NCBI GenBank assembly: GCA_037445085.1
Contig: JBBILG010000010.1
Location: forward strand, 1-28,143
DNA from: JBBILG01 sp037445085
GTDB lineage: Bacteria; Pseudomonadota; Gammaproteobacteria; Burkholderiales; Methylophilaceae
Length of the DNA: 28,143 nucleotides
Direction: 5' to 3'
Part shown: positions 6,950 to 15,253 of the stretch, piece by piece
How the letters are laid out: each line of letters opens with the position of its first letter
How positions within the stretch are numbered: position 1 is the first letter of the stretch
Notes under the pieces: model-generated
Told to the model about the DNA's origin: nothing
Seen by the model: the letters and a program-made list of their open reading frames with translations, nothing else
Database searches by the model: none
Position numbers and translations under genes: made by a program

Positions 6950-7390
6950 GCCGCGCTGCTGTTCGGCGGCGCCATGCAGCCGGCGTACGCGCTGGACTAT
7001 CTCGACGGCAGGGTGCGGGTGCACGGCTTTCTCAGCCAGGGCATTGTGTTCACCAGCGACAACCGCCTGTTCGGCAGCAGCGAGAATGGCAGCCTGGACT
7101 TCCGCGAGGCGGGCATCCATCTCTCCTGGCGCCCCGGCCCGGACTTGCAGTTGGCGGGCCGGCTGCTCTCGCGCCGCGCCGGCGCGAGTGACGATGGCGA
7201 CGCGCGGGTGGACTACGCGCTGATCGACTGGGCCGCCGTCTCCGGCACCTGGGGGCGGGCCGGCGGGCGCCTGGGGTGCGTCAAGAACCCTTACGGCCTG
7301 TACAACAAGACGCGCGACGTGGCTTTCACGCGACCCAGCATCCTGCTGCCGCAGTCCATCTATTTCGAGCGCACGCGCAACCTGGCCATG
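6950..7390 (+). pseudogene. Truncated porin-like outer-membrane protein
   Basis: Open from a signal-peptide-like stretch (AALLFGGAMQPAYA, cleavage near 6990), this frame encodes a mature N-terminus LDYLDGRVRVHGFLSQGIVF. Alternating strand sequence follows, such as GIHLSWRPGPDLQLAGRLLS, then VSGTWGRAGGRLG and NPYGLYNKTRDVAFTRPSILL. That pattern of short amphipathic strands and aromatic residues is what I would expect of the first strands of a porin-type barrel. After ERTRNLAMAS the homologous-looking sequence stops and a different frame takes over, encoding part of a sensor domain. A porin of this type would need several hundred more residues, so the gene has lost most of its length. The signal peptide start is also unclear; the frame upstream reads through the end of the binding-protein gene. 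Confidence 0.6.
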
Positions 7391-8995
7391 GCTTCCGCGG
7401 CGCCGAACCCTACCTGGAGCGCCACGGCGCGGCCGGCAGCCTGTCCCTCAGCCTGCCGCCGGAACACGTCGGGCGTGGCTGGCTGGGGCTGACGCACGCA
7501 GGACGCCACTACGAACTGGTGTTCGCCCCGCTCGATGCGCAGCGTCCCGGGCAGGCGCCGGCCTGGCTGGTGGCGCTGGAAGACGTCAGCGCCGAATACC
7601 GGCGCATCCGCCACGAGTCCTCCGTGCAATTTGCCGGACAGCTGGTGTCGTCGGTGCTGCTGCTGACGCCGCTGGTGCTGCTGATCAGCCACCTGTTCGG
7701 CCGCATGACGCGCACGGCGCAAGCCGTTCCCCTGCTGGGGCAGCACGCTTTCGAGGAGGCGCGCGCCCTTCTGCAGCCGCGTGCCAGGCCGGTGTTCGCC
7801 GACGAGATCGACCGTCTGGATCGTGCCGCAGTGAGCCTGTCCCTGCGGCTGCAGAGGCTCGAATCCGAGGCACGCCGGCATGCCGGGCAATTGCAGGAGG
7901 CGCTGCGGCGCGTCTCCAGCGAGCGCGACTTCAACCAGAGCCTGCTGGATACCGCGCAGGTGGTCATCCTCACGCTGGACGGCGCTGGCCATGGCGCGGC
8001 GCAGCGGGCGCGGCGGGGCGCTGCTGTATCTGGATCTGGACGGCTTCAAGTACGTCAACGACATCAGCGGCCACCAGACCGGCGACGCTTATGCTGCGCA
8101 TGATGGCCGAGGAGCTGGTGGCGGCGGTGCGCGACACCGATCTGGTCGGGCGCCTGGGCGGGGACGAGATGGGAGTGCTGCTGCCGGATTGCGATCGAGA
8201 CGGCGCCGTGGCGGTGGCGCACAAGATCAGCGGGAGGCTGGAAACGATCCGCTTCCCCGGTCTTGGCGCCGGCCGCCGCATCTCGGCCAGCATCGGCATC
8301 GTGCTGTTCCCCGCGGGCGATGCCGATGTCAGGCAGATCCTCGCCAACGCCGACATCGCCAGGTATCAGGCCAAGGCGAGCGGCCGCGCCTGCTGGCACA
8401 TCTACACCGAAGGCGAGCGCATGCAGGAAAAGCTGCAGCAGCGTGTGCACCGGATCGACCGCCACGTGATCAAACTGGTCGTCGAACGGCTGGGCGTCCT
8501 GCTGCGGGAGGGGCGGCCGTACCGGATCGCCGTCAATCTGTCCGGCGTCAGCATCAACGACGACAGTCTGCTCGAATTCCTGCGCCTGCATCTGGCGCGC
8601 CATCCTGACCTGCCGCGGCACCTCATCTTCGAAATCACCGAGACGGCGGCGGTGGCGGATTTCACCGTTGCGCGCGACTTCATGCAGGCAGTGCAGGCGC
8701 TCGGCTGCGCCTTCTCGCTGGACGATTTCGGGGCGGGTTTTCCTCGTTCTACTATGTCAAGCATCTGCCGGTGGACTACGTGAAGATCGACGGCTCCTTC
8801 ATCACCCATCTTGCCGACAGCCCCGACGACCAGGTGTTCGTGCGCGCGCTCACCGAAGTGGCGCGCGGCTTTGGCAAAAAGACGGTGGCCGAGTTCGTCG
8901 AAAGCGAGCGCGTGCTGGCTCTGCTGCGCGCCTACGGCGTGGATTATGCCCAGGGATACCTGATCGGCCGGCCGGGTGGGTGCATCGGCGTCTGA
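7391..8995 (+). pseudogene. Decayed membrane-sensor GGDEF-EAL protein (c-di-GMP enzyme)
   Basis: Pieces of one signalling protein lie in order but in different frames. Frame A (about 7391-7985): periplasmic sensor end, a transmembrane helix (LVSSVLLLTPLVLLISHLF), coiled coil and the start of a PAS (LLDTAQVVILTLDG). Frame B (about 7990-8090): GGDEF start LLYLDLDGFKYVNDISGHQ. Frame C (8093-8740): GGDEM in place of GGDEF, then AVNLSG, EITET and LDDFGAGF of the EAL domain. Frame D (8741-8995): VDYVKIDGSFI, TVAEFVE and YAQGYLIGRP. The PAS end and GGDEF start are missing, the EAL-motif segment is deleted in frame near 8445, and single-base changes lie near 8092 (extra T) and 8741 (lost T). It cannot make a normal protein as given. 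Confidence 0.8.
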
Positions 8996-9137
8996 GGCGG
9001 TGTTTCTTGCCGGCGGCATCGATTTGCGATAACCTTGGACGGCTAGGAAATCAAGCGTGATGGCGTTCGGCAGCGTGCGTGCCGGCTCGCCCCGTGCGGT
9101 GCCCGCATATCCGACAACCCGTTGAAGACCCCATAGT

Positions 9138-9174
9138 GCACGGCGGCGGTGACCGCCGTGCGTTTTTTGTTTTT
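9138..9174 (+). terminator. Intrinsic terminator upstream of argD
   Basis: GCACGGCGG (9138-9146) and CCGCCGTGC (9153-9161) form a perfect 9-bp stem with a 6-nt loop, followed by G, six T, G and five T. This is a textbook intrinsic terminator, ending only about 20 bp before argD. It should end transcripts from the GGDEF-EAL region, or act as an attenuator if the argD promoter lies upstream. The remaining gap 8996-9137 has no gene that I can see. Confidence 0.85.
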
Positions 9175-9192
9175 AAGGAGCGAACCCCTAGC

Positions 9193-10374
9193 ATGTCGCA
9201 GCATTTGATGAACACCTATGGCAGACAGCCGGTGACGTTTGTCAGGGGGGAGGGTGTCTGGTTGTGGGACGAACAGGACAGGCGCTACCTCGACGCGCTG
9301 GCGGGGGTCGCCGTCAACGGCCTGGGGCATGCCCATCCCGCCTTGGTGCGCGCCATCGGTGAGCAGGCATCGCGCCTCATCCATGTTTCCAACGTCTACC
9401 GCATCGCCGAGCAGGAGCGGCTGGCGGATCGTCTGTGCGAGATTTCCGGCATGGACCGCGTGTTCTTCTGCAACTCCGGCTGCGAGGCCAACGAGGCGGC
9501 GATCAAGCTGGCGCGGCTGCACGGCCATGCGCGCGGTATCGAGAACCCCGCCGTCATCGTCATGGAACAGTCCTTCCACGGGCGTACCCTGGCGACCTTG
9601 TCCGCCACCGGCAACCGCAAGGTGCAGGCCGGCTTCGAGCCGCTGGTGAGCGGCTTCGTGCGGGTGCCGTTCGACGACCTGGAGGCGGTGCGGCAGGTGG
9701 CCGAGCACAATGCCGGCGTGGCGGCGGTGCTGGTGGAGCCGGTGCAGGGCGAGGGCGGCATCAACATTCCGCGCGACGGCGCCGGCTACCTCAGGGGCTT
9801 GCGCGAGATCTGCGACGCCAGGGGCTGGTTGCTGATGCTGGACGAGGTGCAGAGCGGCATCGGCCGCACCGGCACCTGGTTCGCCTTCCAGCATACTGGC
9901 ATCGCGCCGGACGTGATGACCCTGGCCAAGGGACTGGGCTCCGGCGTACCCATCGGCGCCTGCCTCGCACGTGGCGCGGCGGCGGAACTGTTCACGCCCG
10001 GCAAGCACGGTTCCACCTTCGGCGGTAACCCGCTCGCCTGCGTGGCGGGTCTTACCACGCTGCAGGCCATCGAGGCCGATGGGCTGTGCCGCCACGCCGC
10101 GGAACTGGGCGACCGGATCGCGGCCGCCTTCGCAGCGGCATTCCGCGACACGCCGGGCGTGCTCAGGGTGCGCCATGCCGGCCTGATGCTGGGCATCGAA
10201 CTGGATCGCCCCTGCGGCGAGTTGGTCGGCCGGGCGCTGGCCGCCGGCCTGCTCATCAACGTCACCGCCGACAGGGTGGTGCGCCTGCTGCCGCCGCTGG
10301 TGATGCGACAGGAGGAAGCGCAGCATCTGGTGGATACGCTGGCGTCGCTGATCAAGGATTTTCTGGGTCGATGA
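9193..10374 (+). CDS. argD: Acetylornithine aminotransferase
   Basis: The enzyme is a PLP-dependent class-III aminotransferase that converts N-acetylglutamate semialdehyde to N-acetylornithine in arginine synthesis. The 393-residue protein shows FFCNSGCEANEAAIKLAR, the phosphate-binding and SFHGRT region, LMLDEVQSGIGRTG and TLAKGLGSG, in which Lys246 should bind PLP, then GSTFGGNPLAC. The ATG at 9193 is favoured by AAGGAG 12 nt upstream and by the normal family N-terminus (MNTYGRQPV follows after five residues); ATG at 9208 is possible. It overlaps argF by 4 bp (ATGA at 10371-10374), so the two are coupled. ArgD enzymes often also serve lysine synthesis as succinyldiaminopimelate aminotransferase; no evidence here separates the roles. 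Confidence 0.96.
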   Translation: MSQHLMNTYGRQPVTFVRGEGVWLWDEQDRRYLDALAGVAVNGLGHAHPALVRAIGEQASRLIHVSNVYRIAEQERLADRLCEISGMDRVFFCNSGCEANEAAIKLARLHGHARGIENPAVIVMEQSFHGRTLATLSATGNRKVQAGFEPLVSGFVRVPFDDLEAVRQVAEHNAGVAAVLVEPVQGEGGINIPRDGAGYLRGLREICDARGWLLMLDEVQSGIGRTGTWFAFQHTGIAPDVMTLAKGLGSGVPIGACLARGAAAELFTPGKHGSTFGGNPLACVAGLTTLQAIEADGLCRHAAELGDRIAAAFAAAFRDTPGVLRVRHAGLMLGIELDRPCGELVGRALAAGLLINVTADRVVRLLPPLVMRQEEAQHLVDTLASLIKDFLGR

Positions 10375-11357
10375 CCATGACGATCAAGTATTCCGGCTCC
10401 GGCATCACGCCCGCAAGCGGGCATGAGTCTCCACTGAACAGTCTTCGGCATTTCCTGCAGTTCAAGGACTTGAGCCGGGAAGAGCTGGACTACCTGTTCG
10501 AGCGCACGCGCGTCATCAAGGAACGCTTCAAGCGCTACGAGAAATACTGGCCGCTGGAAGACCGTACCCTGGTGATGATTTTCGAGAAGGCCAGCACGCG
10601 CACGCGCCTATCCTTCGAGGCCGGCATGCACCAGCTCGGCGGCTCGGCCATCTACCTCAACACGCGGGATTCCCAGCTCGGGCGCGGCGAGCCGGTGGAG
10701 GATGCGGCCCAGGTGATCTCGCGCATGAGCGACATCGTCATGATCCGCACCTATGAGCAGGAGATCATCGAGCGCTTCGCCTCGCACTCGCGCGTGCCGG
10801 TGATCAACGGCCTTACCAACGAATACCACCCCTGCCAGGTGCTGGCCGACATTTACACCTACATCGAGCAGCGCGGCAACATCCGCGGCAGGACCGTGGC
10901 CTGGATCGGCGACGCCAACAACATGTGTAACACCTGGCTGCAGGCTGCCGAACTGCTGGACTTCAACGTCCACGTCTCCACCCCGCCCGGTTACGAGGTG
11001 GAGCCGGAACGCGCCGGCCTCTACGGCCACGCCCATTACGAGGAGTTCGCCGACCCCATGGATGCCGCGCGCGGCGCGGATCTCGTCACCACCGACGTGT
11101 GGACCTCGATGGGCTTCGAAGCGGAGAACGAGGAGCGCATGAAAGCCTTTGCCGACTGGCAGGTGGATGGCGACATGATGCGTGTCGCCAACCAGGATGC
11201 CCTGTTCATGCACTGCCTGCCGGCGCATCGCGGCGAGGAAGTCGTCGCCGAGGTCATCGACGGCCCGCACAGCGTGGTCTGGGATGAGGCAGAAAACAGA
11301 TTGCACACTCAGAAGGCGTTGATGGAATACCTGCTGCTGGGCAGGGTCATCGATTAA
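10371..11357 (+). CDS. argF: Ornithine carbamoyltransferase
   Basis: It forms citrulline from ornithine and carbamoyl phosphate. Motifs seen are FEKASTRTRLSFE, with the carbamoyl-phosphate loop STRTR at residues 75-79, the ornithine-side DVWTSMG, and HCLPAHRGEEV near the C-terminus. At 328 residues it is longer than the usual 305-310, because about 20 residues precede the normal HFLQFKDLSREE start. No in-frame ATG or GTG lies between the ATGs at 10371/10377 and that point, so the extension seems genuine. The ATG overlaps the argD stop. A perfect GCCCGC-aa-GCGGGC inverted repeat lies at 10409-10422 inside the extension, which may once have been an intergenic stretch. Confidence 0.96.
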   Translation: MTMTIKYSGSGITPASGHESPLNSLRHFLQFKDLSREELDYLFERTRVIKERFKRYEKYWPLEDRTLVMIFEKASTRTRLSFEAGMHQLGGSAIYLNTRDSQLGRGEPVEDAAQVISRMSDIVMIRTYEQEIIERFASHSRVPVINGLTNEYHPCQVLADIYTYIEQRGNIRGRTVAWIGDANNMCNTWLQAAELLDFNVHVSTPPGYEVEPERAGLYGHAHYEEFADPMDAARGADLVTTDVWTSMGFEAENEERMKAFADWQVDGDMMRVANQDALFMHCLPAHRGEEVVAEVIDGPHSVVWDEAENRLHTQKALMEYLLLGRVID

Positions 11358-11367
11358 GACGGTATCT

Positions 11368-11454
11368 ATTTCAGTAGGCAAGCGCAGCGCCTAATGAAAT
11401 GGGTTCTAAACCCACGGAGCGACAGGGATCACCGAATCTTCCCGGTGGTCTCCG
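11368..11454 (+). other. Structured leader with three predicted hairpins between argF and argG
   Basis: Hairpin 1 pairs ATTTCAGTAGGC (11368-11379) with GCCTAATGAAAT (11389-11400), 11 of 12 positions, loop 9. Hairpin 2 is TGGGTT-CTA-AACCCA (11400-11414), a perfect 6-bp stem. Hairpin 3 pairs CGGAG (11415-11419) with CTCCG (11450-11454), enclosing ATCACCG/CGGTGGT (11428-11434/11443-11449, one G-U). The elements touch or share a base, in a 133-bp gap before argG. None is followed by a T tract. It could be a regulatory leader of argG, a processed RNA or a degenerate repeat. I recognise no riboswitch class. Confidence 0.45.
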
Positions 11455-11490
11455 CGTCCCCTCTGGCTCGTGAATGTCGTTAGGAAAAAT

Positions 11491-12714
<1,224 letters not shown>

Positions 12715-12731
12715 GCAGTCCCGGCCGACCC

Positions 12732-14357
12732 ATGCGCCGCGTCTTCGTTTACGATTCCACCCTGCGCGACGGTGCCCAGGCGCAGGGCGTGTCGTTCTCG
12801 GTGGAGGACAAGCTCAAGATCGTACAGAAGCTGGACGAGCTGGGCATCGCCTACATCGAGGCGGGCAATCCGGGCTCCAATCCCAAGGATCTGGAATTCT
12901 TCGTCCGTGCGGGCGCGATCAGCCTGAAACACGCGAAGATCATCGCCTTCGGCAGCACGCGCAAGGTGGGTGTCGGGGTCGAGGCAGACCGCAACCTGCA
13001 GTCGCTGCTGCAGGCGAACACCCCGGCGGTGGCCATTTTCGGCAAGAGCTGGGATTACCAGGTCACCGACATCCTGCGCACCACGCTGGACGAGAACCTG
13101 CGCATGATCAGCGAGACCGTCAGCTACCTGAAGGCGCAGGGCAGGGAAGTGGTGTTCGATGCCGAGCATTTCTTCGACGGCTACCGGGCTCATCCCGATT
13201 ACGCCATGCAGACCCTGGCGGCGGCGGCCGAGGCGGGTGCGGATACCCTGTGCCTGTGCGATACCAACGGCGGCACCTTCCCCGACGAGATCGCGCGCGT
13301 CACCCGTGTCGTGGCCGAGCGCTTCGCCGTGGCCATCGGCATCCACTGCCACAACGATTCCGAGATGGCGGTGGCCAATTCGGTAGTGGCGGTGCAGGCC
13401 GGCGCCAGCCAGGTGCAGGGCACCATCAACGGCATCGGCGAGCGCTGCGGCAACGCCAACCTGTGTTCCATCATCCCCAACCTGCAATTGAAACTGGGCA
13501 TGGCGTGCATTCCGGCCGACAACCTGGCGCGGCTCACCGAGACGGCGCGCTTCGTCGCCGAGGTGGCCAACGTCGCCTTCAACGACAAGGCTCCTTATGT
13601 GGGCGGCGACGCCTTCTCGCACAAGGGCGGCATGCACATCGACGCAGTGGGCAAGAATCCGGTCTCCTACGAGCACGTTGATCCGCGGCAGGTGGGCAAC
13701 GCGCGCCACATCCTGGTGTCGGAGGTGGCGGGGCGCAGCGCGCTCCTGGCCAAATTGAAGGCCATCGACCCGAGCCTGGACAAGGATGCCCCCGCGACCC
13801 GCCGCGTGCTGGAGCACCTCAAGGCGCTGGAGCATGAAGGTTACCAGTTCGAGAGCGCGGAAGCCTCCTTCCACCTGCTGGTGTGCAAGCTGCTGGGTCG
13901 CTACCGGCCGTTTTTCGCGCTCAAGGAGTACAAGGTCATCGTCAGCGAGCCGTCGGTCAACGGCATCAATTCCTCGACCATGATCAAGATCGCGGTGGAA
14001 GGGCAGGAAGAAATCACCGCCGCCGAGGGCGACGGCCCGGTCAACGCGCTGGACCGGGCGGTGCGGCGTGCCCTGGAACGTTTCTACCCGGCCATCCGCG
14101 AAGTGAAGCTCACCGACTACAAGGTGCGCGTGCTGGATTCCGACAAGGCTTCCGCCGCCCGGGTGCGCGTGCTCATCGAGTCGGCCGACCCGCACGAGAG
14201 CTGGACCACCGTCGGCGTTTCCACCGACATCATCGATGCCTCCTGGCGCGCCCTCATCGATGCCATCGAGTACAAGCTGATGCGGGACCGGGAGCGGGCG
14301 GAGCCGGCGGCGCGGCGTGTCGCCGACCCTACGCGGGGTTCAGCAGCACCAGCTTGA
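12732..14357 (+). CDS. cimA: Citramalate synthase
   Basis: The 541-residue enzyme belongs to the LeuA/HMG-CoA-lyase-like family and condenses acetyl-CoA with pyruvate to (R)-citramalate, a threonine-independent route to 2-oxobutyrate and isoleucine. It begins VFVYDSTLRDGAQAQGVSFS, the catalytic and metal region, then YIEAGNPGSNPKDLEFF, CLCDTNGGTFPDEI, GIHCHNDSEMAVANS and GGMHIDAV. The C-terminal LeuA regulatory domain (about residues 385-515) should bind the feedback inhibitor. The sub-family features (long form, VEDKLKI, NPGSNPKD) favour CimA over LeuA. The start has only a weak ribosome site 17 bp after argG. About 20 residues past EYKLMRD look like an unstructured tail that overlaps the regulator on the other strand by 29 bp. 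Confidence 0.92.
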   Translation: MRRVFVYDSTLRDGAQAQGVSFSVEDKLKIVQKLDELGIAYIEAGNPGSNPKDLEFFVRAGAISLKHAKIIAFGSTRKVGVGVEADRNLQSLLQANTPAVAIFGKSWDYQVTDILRTTLDENLRMISETVSYLKAQGREVVFDAEHFFDGYRAHPDYAMQTLAAAAEAGADTLCLCDTNGGTFPDEIARVTRVVAERFAVAIGIHCHNDSEMAVANSVVAVQAGASQVQGTINGIGERCGNANLCSIIPNLQLKLGMACIPADNLARLTETARFVAEVANVAFNDKAPYVGGDAFSHKGGMHIDAVGKNPVSYEHVDPRQVGNARHILVSEVAGRSALLAKLKAIDPSLDKDAPATRRVLEHLKALEHEGYQFESAEASFHLLVCKLLGRYRPFFALKEYKVIVSEPSVNGINSSTMIKIAVEGQEEITAAEGDGPVNALDRAVRRALERFYPAIREVKLTDYKVRVLDSDKASAARVRVLIESADPHESWTTVGVSTDIIDASWRALIDAIEYKLMRDRERAEPAARRVADPTRGSAAPA

Positions 14358-15115
14358 GCTGCTCCTGATCGACCGGGCGCAGGGTGACCTGCTGGTAGGC
14401 GACGAGCCCCAGGCGCGGATGGTTGAACTCGCGCTGGCCGCCCTGGCGCTCCAGCACGTCGTGCAGCTTCCAGTAGCGGTCGAACTCCGCGCTCTCCCGC
14501 GACAGTTCCGCCACCAGCCGCTGCAGGGCCGGGTCTTCCAAGCGGCTGCGGCAGTCGGCGCGGAATTCCGCCACCAGTCGGCGCGCGCGCTTCCCGGCTC
14601 ACCACCAGTTGCCGCGCCAGCGGATGCAGGAACACGTAGCGCAGCAGGTTGGGCGGCGGTGCGTCGGTGGCGGCCGGCTCGCCCAGCCAGCCGGCAAAGA
14701 GCTCGCCGGCGGGAGCGTTCCAGGCCAGCACGTCCCAGTGGCGGCCCAGGATGTAGGCCGGGATGGCGATGTGCGGCAGTATGGCGATGAGTGCCGGTGG
14801 CGACTGATCCTCTTCCGCACCGCCGCTGCGCGGGTCGAGTCGCCCGGCGAGGTCGAACAGGTAGCCGCGCTCCGGGCGCGACAGGCGTAGCGCCTGGGCG
14901 AGCCGGTCCAGCGTCTCGGCCGACATGTTGACCTCGCGTCCCTGCTCGATCCAGGTATACCAAGTGGCGCTGATGCCGGCCAGTTGCGCCACCTCCTCGC
15001 GGCGCAGGCCCTGGGTGCGGCGCCGGCTGCCTTCCGGGAAACCGAAGGCCGCCGGTGCGCAGCGCTGGCGCAGCGCCCGGAGGAATTCCGCCAGTTCCTG
15101 CCGTCTGCTGTCCAT
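14329..15115 (-). pseudogene. XRE-type regulator with MLTR ligand-binding domain, frameshifted
   Basis: The ATG at 15115 opens a frame with an N-terminal helix-turn-helix (about residues 5-85). It contains GLRREEVAQLAGISATWYTWIEQGR, typical of the MmyB-like transcription regulator family. The ligand-binding domain follows, with LLRYVFLHPLARQLVV. After SREAR the sense is lost, and it resumes one frame over with LVAEFRADCRSRLEDPALQ and a proper end, PVDQEQLKLVLLNPA, stop at 14329. The break is in an alternating GC tract (14581-14590): one more GC unit would restore EARARRLVAEFRAD. Either the gene is inactivated by slippage in that tract or the sequence has a dinucleotide error. It diverges from leuC with shared promoter DNA. 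Confidence 0.8.
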
Positions 15116-15140
15116 GGGGGTTTCAGGGTGTTAATTACGG

Positions 15141-15175
15141 TACTAGTATAAACGCTATTATTGTTCCGGTATCAA
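15141..15175 (-). promoter_or_regulatory. Candidate promoter of the MLTR-type regulator, with palindrome TACTAGTA
   Basis: On the minus strand TTGATA (15170-15175) and TTTATA (15147-15152) are separated by 17 bp. The perfect 8-bp palindrome TACTAGTA (15141-15148) touches the -10 element and could be an operator. The DNA is AT-rich compared with its surroundings. No experimental support exists. Confidence 0.4.
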
Positions 15176-15189
15176 CGAGGCGCTATCAT
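15161..15189 (+). promoter_or_regulatory. Candidate sigma-70 promoter of leuC
   Basis: TTGTTC (15161-15166) and TATCAT (15184-15189) are separated by 17 bp, and leuC starts 65 bp downstream. The -35 element lies inside the divergent regulator promoter, so the two may interfere. Confidence 0.42.
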
Positions 15190-15253
15190 CGGCGCAGATT
15201 TCGCAATGGCCCTGACGCCCATTTGGATTTCCGGAATATCGCGAGGAGTTGAT

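Noticed and set aside
9043..10326. A 427-codon open frame antisense to argD
   Set aside because: Opposite a complete conserved enzyme; no ribosome site or domain.
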